Origin: Clostridia bacterium | GTDB taxonomy: Bacteria > Bacillota_A > Clostridia > Christensenellales > CAG-138 | DNA: 11,771 nt | Reading direction: 5' to 3' | NCBI GenBank assembly: GCA_017553815.1 | Contig: JAFZJT010000301.1 | Coordinates: 1 to 11,771 of the forward strand | In this document: one piece after another, positions 1-6,753 of the stretch | Layout of the letters: every line of letters begins with the position of its first letter | Position numbering within the stretch: position 1 is the first letter of the stretch | Notes under the pieces: model-generated | The model's database searches: none | What the model was told of the DNA's origin: nothing | Seen by the model: the letters and a program-made list of their open reading frames with translations, nothing else | Position numbers and translations under genes: made by a program

Positions 1-2
1 AG

Positions 3-47
3 AATGCAGACGATGCCATCCTCGATAAAACCGACATCGACAGATAG
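3..47 (+). CDS. C-terminal end of an upstream gene (partial)
   Basis: One frame is open from the window edge to a TAG stop and would encode a short hydrophilic tail ending in DKTDIDR. Its codons are rich in C and G at the third position, as in neighbouring genes, whereas the other two frames look less coding-like. Only about 14 residues are visible, so no family can be named. The same-strand orientation and an 18-base gap to rnhA suggest it could be co-transcribed with rnhA. The short length makes this call tentative. Confidence 0.4.
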   Translation, partial: NADDAILDKTDIDR

Positions 48-53
48 TATAAT
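48..53 (+). promoter_or_regulatory. Candidate -10 box of rnhA
   Basis: A perfect TATAAT lies 11 bases before the rnhA start codon, inside an AT-only stretch (48-64). At normal spacing, transcription would begin around position 59-62 and leave a leader of only a few bases. I see no good -35 hexamer 16-18 bases upstream (the position holds ATAAAA). The box may therefore be a weak or regulated promoter, or a chance match in AT-rich spacer. Confidence 0.35.
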
Positions 54-64
54 ATATTATTAAT

Positions 65-571
65 ATGAAGAGAGTGTCGATCTATACCGATGGCGCTTGC
101 TCCGGGAATCCCGGCGTCGGAGGCTGGGGCGCAGTGCTGATGTACAATGGGCGCGAAAAGGAGATCTCCGGCAGCTGCGAGCATACGACGAACAATCGAA
201 TGGAGCTTACGGCGGTCATCGAGGCTCTGAAATGCCTGAACCAGCCATGCGAAGTCGACGTTTTTACCGACAGCAGCTATGTTTTTAACGGTTTTTCCGA
301 GGGTTGGATCTGGAATTGGATCAGAAACGGCTGGAAAACCGCCGCCAAAAAGCCTGTTGAGAATAAGGAGCTTTGGCAGGAGCTTTTCGAGCTTACTAAG
401 AAGCACAAGGTCAATTGGAACAAGGTCAAGGGTCATGCGGACAACGAGTTCAACAATCGCTGCGATAAGCTTGCAACTGGCGCTGTAAGCGAGTTAAAAA
501 AGCTTATGGAACAAAATGCTTCAAGTGATTCCGAAGCTCCTAAAACGGAAACGCCTGAATCGAACGATTAG
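65..571 (+). CDS. rnhA: Ribonuclease HI
   Basis: This enzyme cleaves the RNA strand of RNA:DNA hybrids in the cytoplasm, removing R-loops and replication primers. The 168-residue product opens with the family hallmark [11 protein letters not shown]. Its catalytic residues fall almost exactly where they do in E. coli RNase HI: Asp9, Glu47 (in NRMEL), Asp69 (in FTDSSYV), His124 (in [10 protein letters not shown]) and Asp134. The tryptophan-rich stretch at 81-90 ([10 protein letters not shown]) corresponds to the basic-protrusion and handle region used in substrate binding. The protein is about 13 residues longer than the E. coli enzyme because of a polar Ser/Glu/Pro tail (about 150-168), probably disordered. 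The ATG at 65 fits the family N-terminus. No Shine-Dalgarno sequence precedes it, so translation may be leaderless or coupled to upstream readthrough. No convincing terminator follows. Confidence 0.96.
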   Translation: MKRVSIYTDGACSGNPGVGGWGAVLMYNGREKEISGSCEHTTNNRMELTAVIEALKCLNQPCEVDVFTDSSYVFNGFSEGWIWNWIRNGWKTAAKKPVENKELWQELFELTKKHKVNWNKVKGHADNEFNNRCDKLATGAVSELKKLMEQNASSDSEAPKTETPESND

Positions 572-625
572 ATTTGAACCGTCAATACGCGATTATTGAG
601 CGATTCATTCGCCGATACATGGATA

Positions 626-643
626 TTTGCACACACTTGCAAA
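626..643. repeat. Short inverted repeat with 6-base spacer
   Basis: TTTGCA (626-631) and TGCAAA (638-643) form a perfect 6+6 inverted repeat around the spacer CACACT. The right half continues as GCAAAAC, a string also present in the left arm of the larger repeat downstream (698-704); 9 of 11 bases match between 638-648 and 697-707. It could be an accessory binding site for the recombinase encoded next door, or coincidence. Too short to be more than a weak call. Confidence 0.3.
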
Positions 644-685
644 ACATGCCAATAGACGCATTTAAGCTTTTTCTGAAAAATCTAT

Positions 686-727
686 GCATAACTATTCGCA
701 AAACTTGTCTTTTGCGAATAGTTGTGC
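686..727. repeat. Large inverted repeat, candidate dif-like Xer site or operator
   Basis: ACTATTCGCAAAA (691-703) and TTTTGCGAATAGT (710-722) are perfect reverse complements of 13 bases around a 6-base centre, CTTGTC (704-709). The symmetry continues outward to 686 and 727 with one non-Watson-Crick position (T689 opposite G724), giving 18-base arms. Trimmed to 11 bases per arm (693-703 and 710-720), it has the 11-6-11 layout of Xer recombination sites, with A-rich and T-rich ends flanking the centre as in dif. It lies 53 bases upstream of a XerS-like recombinase gene, where difSL lies relative to xerS in streptococci. It also spans the -35 and spacer of that gene's promoter, so an operator role is the main alternative. 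There is no T-run after it, which argues against a terminator. Confidence 0.75.
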
Positions 728-733
728 TATAAT
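705..733 (+). promoter_or_regulatory. Promoter of the XerS-like recombinase gene
   Basis: The -35 element is TTGTCT (705-710) and the -10 element is TATAAT (728-733), separated by exactly 17 bases. The -10 is extended by TGC directly upstream (725-727, TGnTATAAT). The predicted start of transcription is near 740, about 40 bases before the ATG at 780. The -35 sits in the centre of the large inverted repeat and the spacer is largely its right arm, so a protein bound to the repeat should block RNA polymerase. Confidence 0.75.
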
Positions 734-779
734 TATCCCATGCCCTATTCGGCTGATAATGAAATCATCGAGGTGCATT

Positions 780-1895
780 ATGAGCGACGATTATTCCAAG
801 GAACGAACTCAAAAATACGTTTTAAAGCTGCGCGATGTTCTTGGCGAGCTTCCGCAGTGCTGCGCTGAATTTTTTCGCGGAGTCGAACACACAACCGGGG
901 CGCTGACCAGATACGGTTATGCGCTCGATCTTAGGCTGTTTATGCGCTTCTTGATGGATACCGAGCTCTGTGACGGTCTTGATTCGATGAAGCGTATCGA
1001 TTGCGCACTGCTCGATTCTGTGACCTCCGATCATATAGAGCGCTTTCTTGAGTACATTTCGTTTTATCCGAGCGAAGGCTCCGTTGAGCTCGATAGCGAT
1101 TACGTTTCAAACGGCGAGCGCGGCAAAGCGCGAAAGCTCTCGGCCGTTCGAGCCTTTTATAAGTATCTTTATAAGAAAGGGCGCATAACAAACAATCCCC
1201 CTTCCCTCGTCGATGCCCCAAAGCTTCACGAGCGAGAGATAATCCGCCTTGAGCCCGATGAAATAGTCAAGCTTCTCGACCTAATCGACAACGGAACCGG
1301 GCTTACGAGCGCTCAGAAGCGCTTTCATGAGCAAACAAAGGTGCGCGACTCTGCCATAGTGACGCTCTTTCTCGGTACTGGAATGCGAATCAGCGAGCTT
1401 GTCGGGATCAATACGGACGATATCGACTTTTATCAAAACGAGGTGCGAATAGTTCGCAAGGGCGGCAATCAGGATATCCTTGTTTTCGGCTCCGAGGTCA
1501 GAAGCGCGCTGCTCGAATACTCGCTGAGGCGCGAAGGGATCGAAGCCGAGAGCGGGCACGAAAAAGCATTCTTCCTTTCGCTGCAGAAAAAGCGCATAAC
1601 GGTTCGCGCCGTTGAACAGCTCGTTAAAAAGTATGCGAAGATGGCCGCGCCTCTTAAAAAGATATCTCCGCATAAGCTCAGAAGCACCTACGGCACATCG
1701 CTTTATCGTGAAACAGGCGATATCTATCTTGTTGCCGACGTGCTCGGGCATAAGGACGTCAATACGACGCGCAAGCACTACGCCGCGCTTTCGCAGGACA
1801 GGCGGCGCACGGCGGCCGAGGTCATCAAGCTGCGCGACAATGAACCCGCACGGATCGCTCCGATTTCAGCCGTAGATAAGAATGAAAATGATTAG
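780..1895 (+). CDS. XerS-like tyrosine recombinase
   Basis: This is a site-specific DNA recombinase of the tyrosine family. The 371-residue product has an N-terminal core-binding (SAM-like) domain at roughly 25-145 and a catalytic domain at about 155-345. The full catalytic set is visible: Arg203 (GTGMRISEL), Lys227 (VRKGGNQD), His298 and Arg301 (SPHKLRSTYG), His324 (LGHKDVNTT) and Tyr334 (RKHYAAL). It is longer than XerC/XerD (about 300 residues) and close to streptococcal XerS (about 356). It also has the charged insertion before the catalytic Arg (about 172-189) seen in XerS-type proteins. The start is the ATG at 780, preceded by GAGGTG. An in-frame ATG at 684 lies upstream of the promoter, so I reject it. 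A role in chromosome dimer resolution is inferred from this resemblance and from the dif-like repeat upstream. An integrase of a small element is the alternative, but no cargo or excisionase gene is nearby. Confidence 0.88.
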   Translation: MSDDYSKERTQKYVLKLRDVLGELPQCCAEFFRGVEHTTGALTRYGYALDLRLFMRFLMDTELCDGLDSMKRIDCALLDSVTSDHIERFLEYISFYPSEGSVELDSDYVSNGERGKARKLSAVRAFYKYLYKKGRITNNPPSLVDAPKLHEREIIRLEPDEIVKLLDLIDNGTGLTSAQKRFHEQTKVRDSAIVTLFLGTGMRISELVGINTDDIDFYQNEVRIVRKGGNQDILVFGSEVRSALLEYSLRREGIEAESGHEKAFFLSLQKKRITVRAVEQLVKKYAKMAAPLKKISPHKLRSTYGTSLYRETGDIYLVADVLGHKDVNTTRKHYAALSQDRRRTAAEVIKLRDNEPARIAPISAVDKNEND

Positions 1896-1904
1896 CAAAT
1901 AGAT

Positions 1905-1944
1905 AAATACCCGTCGGCAAGAGATTGCCACCGGGTATTTTGTT
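1905..1944. terminator. Probable bidirectional terminator between converging units
   Basis: AAATACCCG (1905-1913) pairs with CGGGTATTT (1932-1940). After a two-base internal mismatch the stem continues as CGGCAA-type pairing around a GAGA loop (1921-1924). On the plus strand the stem runs into TTTTGTTT, ending the recombinase transcript. On the minus strand the stem exits into an A/T-rich stretch (ATTTATCTATTT), so it could also end the miaB-mutSL operon. It lies between the recombinase stop codon (1895) and the stop of the convergent last operon gene (1945). Confidence 0.85.
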
Positions 1945-2373
1945 TCATTTTCTGCGCCTTGTTCTGATAGCGTAGCTCGCTGGAGCTTTCTTAAACTTCA
2001 CTTCGGCTTCATCATGCCCGCGGTGTTTGCTCTCGGCGTCCTCCGCGAGTATGCGCTCCCACTTTTCATAGAGCGCTTTATCGATATCCAATGGCTCGGG
2101 AATATTCAGATCGATCGGCGCATCAATAAAAGCAAGAAGCTGTTTTTCCTCGTCGGATAGACCTGCAATATCCTCTTCGCTCAACGGGATAATGTCATCG
2201 TGAACACTCTCCTCCTCTTCGGCATGAACAATCATGCTCAAAAACTCCTGCTCGTCATCTCCCGATATGCATTTGCCGCAGTTATCACAGAGCTTATTTG
2301 GGTCAAGGTCGCAGACAAGGCATTCGCCGCAGTCATTACATACCCGATCGTCATAAAGTATACATTTTTTCAT
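1945..2373 (-). CDS. Small protein with tandem CxxCGxC repeats, unknown function
   Basis: I do not recognise a characterised family. The 142-residue product starts with a Cys-rich module of about 36 residues: Cys4, Cys12, 15, 18 and 21 spaced by two residues each, then the linker DLDPNKL and Cys29, 32 and 35. Two copies of C-x2-C-G-(E/K)-C (12-18 and 29-35) suggest an internal duplication that binds zinc or an Fe-S cluster. Residues 38-80 are strongly acidic, the middle is helix-prone, and the last residues are basic (RTRRRK). There is no signal peptide or membrane segment, so it should be cytoplasmic. Its ATG overlaps the TGA of the PLP-enzyme gene (ATGA) and is preceded by GGGGGAGTGG, so it is translationally coupled as the last gene of the miaB-mutSL-miaA operon. 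An electron-transfer or metal-handling role would be a guess. Confidence 0.82.
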   Translation of the reverse strand: MKKCILYDDRVCNDCGECLVCDLDPNKLCDNCGKCISGDDEQEFLSMIVHAEEEESVHDDIIPLSEEDIAGLSDEEKQLLAFIDAPIDLNIPEPLDIDKALYEKWERILAEDAESKHRGHDEAEVKFKKAPASYAIRTRRRK

Positions 2374-3659
2374 AATACCACTCCCCCGCTCTCGCTCTTT
2401 TCAAGTACCGAAAGCACCCTCATTGCGGCGATCCTGCCGTGCGAATAGGTCAATCCTCCCTGCAGGTAGGCGGTGTATGGCTCGCATATCGGCGCATCGG
2501 CGGAAAGCTCGATTGATGAGCCTTGAACGAATGCCCCCGCAGCCATTATCACCTCGTTTGAATACCCGGGCATTGCATAGGGTTCGGGCAGAGCGAAGCT
2601 GTCCACCGGAGAAACGGATTGAATGCATTGGCAGAAGCCGATGAGCTGCTCTTTGTTTGAAAAACGGAGCGCCTGAACGATATCGCTTCGCACCGCACTG
2701 CTCGAAGGCATCGTGGAAAGTTTTAATTCTTCAAACATTTTAGAAAACAGAACGCTTGTTTTAAGGCTCTGGGCAACAATATGAGGTGCAAGAAATACCC
2801 CCTGGAAGAAAGGCAGATAGCTCGCAAAATACGATCCGGCTTCCCTGCCGATACCGGGAACAGTGAGCCTATTCGCTATCCTGTCGACCGTTTCGCGCTT
2901 TCCCGCAAAATACCCGCCGGTCGGAGCAAGGCCGCCGCCGGGGTTCTTTATCAGCGATCCGACGATAATATCAGCGCCGTGATCAGTTGGCTCGCTTGCA
3001 AGCGTGAATTCGCCGTAGCAGTTGTCAACAACGATCACAGTTTCAGGCGAAAGCTGCTTGATAAGCTTGAAAACAGGCTCCATATCGGCGGGAGCTATCG
3101 CCTCGCGCCAAGCGTATCCTCGCGAGCGCTGAACATGCACAAGCCGTGGCTTTAGCCCTTTGACCGCGCTCTCGATCGCATTGAGATCGAATTTGCCGTC
3201 CGAAAGAAGATCGAGCTGCTCATACTTGATGTTGAAGTCGCGCAGTGACCCCTCGGCTTCGCCCTCGATACCGATCGCTTCAAGAAGCGTGTCATAGGGT
3301 CTTCCCGATATCGCGAGCATGGTATCGCCTGCGCGAAGTATACCCGCAAGCACGCAGAAGATAGCGTGTGTACCCGAAACGAGCTGAGGACTGACTATCG
3401 CAGCCTCGGTTCCTAATGCGTCCGCAAATACTCTGTCAAGGCATTCCCTGCCAACGTCGTCATAGCCGTAACCTGTCGTGGGATTGAAATGCTGCGCGGC
3501 CACCCTGTTTTTCTGAAAAGCCGCAAGCACTTTGGCTTGATTCAAGCTTTCAATGCCTTCAATGCGCCTAAAGACGCATTCAAGCTCACCTTCGAGCCTT
3601 GATACGCGCTCGTATGCGCTCTCGATGATACCAAGTTGTTTATAAATGCTATCGTACAT
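2370..3659 (-). CDS. PLP-dependent methionine gamma-lyase family protein (YnbB / aluminium resistance type)
   Basis: The 429-residue product belongs to the fold-type I PLP enzymes annotated as 'aluminium resistance protein' or methionine gamma-lyase family (B. subtilis YnbB type). Visible landmarks are the N-terminal NPTTGYGYDDVGRECLDRVF (59-78), SPQLVSGTHA (90-99), and Asp212 in VVDNCYGEF, the expected partner of the pyridine nitrogen. Lys238 in GSLIKNPGGGLAP is the expected Schiff-base lysine. The family resembles cystathionine/methionine lyases, but its substrate is not well established, and the aluminium phenotype is an old name rather than a mechanism. It lies 20 bases after miaA, with a GGTGA ribosome site before its ATG, and overlaps the next gene by four bases. 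Length is normal for the family. Family membership is firm; the reaction is not. Confidence 0.9.
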   Translation of the reverse strand: MYDSIYKQLGIIESAYERVSRLEGELECVFRRIEGIESLNQAKVLAAFQKNRVAAQHFNPTTGYGYDDVGRECLDRVFADALGTEAAIVSPQLVSGTHAIFCVLAGILRAGDTMLAISGRPYDTLLEAIGIEGEAEGSLRDFNIKYEQLDLLSDGKFDLNAIESAVKGLKPRLVHVQRSRGYAWREAIAPADMEPVFKLIKQLSPETVIVVDNCYGEFTLASEPTDHGADIIVGSLIKNPGGGLAPTGGYFAGKRETVDRIANRLTVPGIGREAGSYFASYLPFFQGVFLAPHIVAQSLKTSVLFSKMFEELKLSTMPSSSAVRSDIVQALRFSNKEQLIGFCQCIQSVSPVDSFALPEPYAMPGYSNEVIMAAGAFVQGSSIELSADAPICEPYTAYLQGGLTYSHGRIAAMRVLSVLEKSESGGVVL

Positions 3660-3679
3660 TCTGTTTCACCAATTGCCGA

Positions 3680-4648
3680 TCAAGGCTCGTTTTCTCCGAT
3701 ATCCTCTCCGTTAAAATAATCAAAAACAGCGCTCGACAGCTCATCGCCGTATTTATCGAGGCTGAACCATCTAATGCGCTTATCGCGTTTGAACCAGCTT
3801 ATCTGCCGCTTTGCAAAGCGCCTTGTGTCGCGCTTTATAAGTTCAACCGCTTCCTCATAACCGAGTTTGCCGTTTCGGAACATGATAAGCTGCTTGTAGC
3901 CGAGCCCCTGAAGCGCGGGGAGTGAGCTGTCAAAGCCGCCGCTCAAGATTGAATCGACCTCATCAAGAAGCCCCTGCTCAAGCATGATATCGATCCGCTC
4001 TTCTATTCGGGAATAGAGCCTTGCTCTGTCCATTGTGATACCCGCCATGACGGGCTCAAACTCTATCTCCTCTTCCCTACTGTTTGAAAAATCACCGCCG
4101 TGTGCGCTGAGAGGTACTCCTGTTTGCTCGTAAACCTCGATGGCGCGTATTATGCGCTTGGTGTCGTTGATATGCAGTCTGTTTGCGGTATCCGGGTCGA
4201 TCTGCTTGAGCATGCTGTGAAGGCTCCCCTTTTCCGTCAGCTCAAGCGCGGCAAGCTCGTTTCTCCGCTCAAAATTGGGTTCTGCAGAAGAAAAGTTCAG
4301 CGGAAATACGAGGGAGTTAACGTACAGCCCTGTTCCGCCAACGATCAACGGCGTTTTCCCACGGGAAAAGATATCTCGGATGAATGCCGCAGCTTTTTCG
4401 CGGTAAGCCACCACGTTGTAGGAGACGTTGTCAATCTCAACGCAGTCCATCAAATGATGCGGTATCCCCCGCCTCTCCTCAAAACTCGGCTTTGCGGAGC
4501 CTATATCGAGGCGCTTATAAGCCTGGATAGAGTCGGCGGAGATTATCTCGGCGTTCATGCGCCCGGCAACATCGATCGAAACGGCGGTTTTTCCGCTCGC
4601 GGTCGGGCCGACTATAAAATAGATTTTCTGTTTTAATGAATCTTGCAT
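3680..4648 (-). CDS. miaA: tRNA dimethylallyltransferase
   Basis: MiaA transfers dimethylallyl from DMAPP to N6 of A37 in tRNAs reading UNN codons, giving i6A, the substrate of MiaB encoded at the head of this operon. The 322-residue product has the P-loop GPTASGKT (14-21), the DMAPP/tRNA-binding segment SADSIQAYKRLDIGSAKP (37-54), GGTGLY (104-109) and the C-terminal RRFAKRQISWFKRD motif. All are typical of the family at normal length. I chose the ATG at 4648, which overlaps the mutL stop by one base (TGATG) with GGATAG upstream. A TTG one codon earlier (4651) is possible but less likely. In many Bacillota hfq follows miaA; here the next gene, 20 bases away, is the PLP enzyme. Confidence 0.96.
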   Translation of the reverse strand: MQDSLKQKIYFIVGPTASGKTAVSIDVAGRMNAEIISADSIQAYKRLDIGSAKPSFEERRGIPHHLMDCVEIDNVSYNVVAYREKAAAFIRDIFSRGKTPLIVGGTGLYVNSLVFPLNFSSAEPNFERRNELAALELTEKGSLHSMLKQIDPDTANRLHINDTKRIIRAIEVYEQTGVPLSAHGGDFSNSREEEIEFEPVMAGITMDRARLYSRIEERIDIMLEQGLLDEVDSILSGGFDSSLPALQGLGYKQLIMFRNGKLGYEEAVELIKRDTRRFAKRQISWFKRDKRIRWFSLDKYGDELSSAVFDYFNGEDIGENEP

Positions 4649-6753
4649 CAAACTATCCGTTTAAACATTTTTTGCAGCTCGGTCTTGGTGACGCGGATTA
4701 TGACGGGTCTTCCGTGCGGGCATGTGAGCGGCACTTCGCCCGTCGCATAAGCATCCACTATCGCCTTGAGCTGGCGTATCTCGAGATCGTTCCCGGCCTT
4801 TACGGCGCGCTTGCAGGACATCTGTATAAGCCTCGAGCGCATCAGATCGGTCTCGGTTGCATCGGGCTCCTCAAGAAGCATATCCACCGCATCGCGGAGA
4901 AACTTCTCGGGAGAAGCGCCGACGATGCTCGGAACTGCGTGCAGACTGACGTTAAGCTTATCGCCGAATTCAATGGAGTAACCGAACTCGGAGAAGCGTT
5001 CCTCGTTTTGAAGCAGACAGTCGAACGCAACAGGGTCGAAGTCAACGGGGAGCGGCGGGGAAACGAACTGTGAATCGAATCTCAGCTCGCCAGAAATCAG
5101 CTTCTCGTAAAGGATACGCTCATGGGCGGCATGCTGGTCGATATAGTAGAGCGTGTCGCCCTGCTGTACGATGATATAGGTGTCAAAAGCGGCACCGATG
5201 AGCGTGCATGAGTCGGCGTCAAGCTGAATCTGTTCGGTATTTTGGGCGATATCGCGCGGCTTTGATTGCTCGCTCAAAACCTTGTATACGGGGATCCCGC
5301 CGAAAGTCGAATCCGCCTCGGCGTCATGCAAGCCGCGTTCTGAGCCTTCCTCTTCATCGGCAACCTCGCGCTCCTGCGGCTTTATGACATCCTCGAGAAG
5401 TGCGGAAGTGGCGTTAAACTCGGAGCTCTTCGGCATGGACGCGCTGAAATCCGGGTATGCCGATACGCCGCTGTCGCGCAGGGTAAAATCCCGAGCGGAA
5501 CTCGATTCGATCCCGGTATTCGCAGATCCGATATAAAGCGGAGGAAGCGCGCTGCTTTCAAAGCCCGAGGAAGCATCCTCGCTCTCGTCTGCCGTATTAG
5601 CTGAGAAAAGCTCCCGAACCTCGCTTTCAAGCTTTGAAGCGCTGTTCTTCCTTTCGCGCTGCTTGGCGGCGTTCCATGCCTGCGCGTCGAAGCCGAAGGG
5701 CTTGATCTCGGTATTAGGATCGTGGTACGGCTGAGTGGTGATATCGGCGGCGCTGATGGAAACGGGCTGTGAGCGAAGCGCTTCATTCACCGCCTCGGTT
5801 ACGGTACGCGCCACCCGCTCCTCATCGGAAAATCGAACGCTCAGCTTGTTAGGATGAACGTTCACATCCACCTCGCGGGAAGATATGAGCATATTCAGCA
5901 CGAAAAACGGGAAGCGATGGTTCATCACCCTCGTCAAATAAGCGCGCTGAACGGCATTGCTGATGACCTGCGATTTAATATAACGGTGATTGACAAATAC
6001 CGACTGCTGAATTCGGTTCGCTCGCGCGGTGCTTTCGCCTCCAACATAGCCTTTTATACTGATATAGCCGTCGTCATGATCCACCTCATACATCGAAGCG
6101 AACAGACTTCCGCCGTATACGCATAAAACGGCGTTCGCAAGCGAACCGTCGCCCGTTGTATGAAGAAGAGTTCGTCCTCCGTTTATGAGCTTTATAGAGA
6201 TATGCGGATTTGCAAGCATTATCCTGCTGACGTAGTCGGCTATCATAGCGCCCTCGCTGCGGGCATTTTTAACGAATTTGAGGCGCGCGGGAACATTATA
6301 AAAAAGCTCGTCCACCTCTATAGCCGTTCCTTCAGGGCATGCGCAGATCTCTTTGTCCGAAAACTTACCGCCCTCCACACAGAGCTTAGTTCCGTATTCG
6401 GCGTTTTCGATGCGGGTGCGCAAAGTGACCTTTGAAACCGCTGCTATCGATGCGAGCGCCTCCCCGCGGAAGCCGAAGCTCGAGAGCGAAGAAAGCTCAT
6501 CGATGCTTGTTAGCTTGCTCGTTGCATGCCGCATGAAAGCGAGCTTAACGTCGCTCTCGGGAATCCCGCAGCCGTTGTCCGTTATGCGTATATGGTCGAT
6601 ACCGCCATTTTGGATCTCAACGGTTATGGAAGTTGCTCCCGCATCTATGGAGTTTTCGAGCAGCTCCTTAACTATGCTCGCGGGGCGCTCAACGACCTCG
6701 CCGGCGGCGATCTTGTTGGCGATATTCGGTTCAAGAATGATTATAGGTTTCAT
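4648..6753 (-). CDS. mutL: DNA mismatch repair protein MutL, endonuclease type
   Basis: MutL couples mismatch recognition by MutS to strand incision. The 701-residue product has the N-terminal GHKL ATPase: Glu33 in LLENSIDAG, DNGCGIP (59-65) and GFRGEAL (94-100). A long acidic, Ser-rich linker follows (about 333-510), then the C-terminal dimerisation and nuclease domain. The nuclease metal motif DQHA-x2-E-x4-E is intact (Asp539, His541, Glu545, Glu550), as are SCKRAV (646-651) and CPHGRP (678-683). This is therefore a nicking MutL of the kind used by bacteria without MutH/Dam. A segment starting QFVSPP (562-567) sits near where B. subtilis MutL has its beta-clamp motif; this is inference. The gene overlaps mutS by four bases (ATGA) and miaA by one base. 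Confidence 0.97.
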   Translation of the reverse strand: MKPIIILEPNIANKIAAGEVVERPASIVKELLENSIDAGATSITVEIQNGGIDHIRITDNGCGIPESDVKLAFMRHATSKLTSIDELSSLSSFGFRGEALASIAAVSKVTLRTRIENAEYGTKLCVEGGKFSDKEICACPEGTAIEVDELFYNVPARLKFVKNARSEGAMIADYVSRIMLANPHISIKLINGGRTLLHTTGDGSLANAVLCVYGGSLFASMYEVDHDDGYISIKGYVGGESTARANRIQQSVFVNHRYIKSQVISNAVQRAYLTRVMNHRFPFFVLNMLISSREVDVNVHPNKLSVRFSDEERVARTVTEAVNEALRSQPVSISAADITTQPYHDPNTEIKPFGFDAQAWNAAKQRERKNSASKLESEVRELFSANTADESEDASSGFESSALPPLYIGSANTGIESSSARDFTLRDSGVSAYPDFSASMPKSSEFNATSALLEDVIKPQEREVADEEEGSERGLHDAEADSTFGGIPVYKVLSEQSKPRDIAQNTEQIQLDADSCTLIGAAFDTYIIVQQGDTLYYIDQHAAHERILYEKLISGELRFDSQFVSPPLPVDFDPVAFDCLLQNEERFSEFGYSIEFGDKLNVSLHAVPSIVGASPEKFLRDAVDMLLEEPDATETDLMRSRLIQMSCKRAVKAGNDLEIRQLKAIVDAYATGEVPLTCPHGRPVIIRVTKTELQKMFKRIV

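Noticed and set aside
26..38. ATAAAACCGACAT repeated at about 10520-10532
   Set aside because: This is a single 13-base match between a gene tail and the miaB coding region with no flanking similarity, so it is likely coincidental.
572..625. Possible hairpin (GCGA, five bases, TCGC) as a terminator after rnhA
   Set aside because: The arms are only four bases long and no T-run follows.
686..740. The large inverted repeat as a rho-independent terminator for rnhA
   Set aside because: The stem is long and AT-rich, lies 115 bases after the rnhA stop, and is followed by TATAATTATCCC with no T-run. A promoter fits these bases better.
684..779. Upstream ATG at 684 as the recombinase start
   Set aside because: It lies inside the promoter and inverted repeat, upstream of the predicted transcript start. 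The residues it would add do not resemble the family, and the ATG at 780 has a good ribosome site.
1281..1778. Minus-strand open frame inside the recombinase gene
   Set aside because: It is antisense to the catalytic domain, which shows all active-site residues in order on the plus strand.
4100..5073. Open frames on the plus strand opposite miaA and the end of mutL (4100-4636, 4636-5073)
   Set aside because: Both lie fully across well-conserved genes on the other strand, with no ribosome site or recognisable domain.
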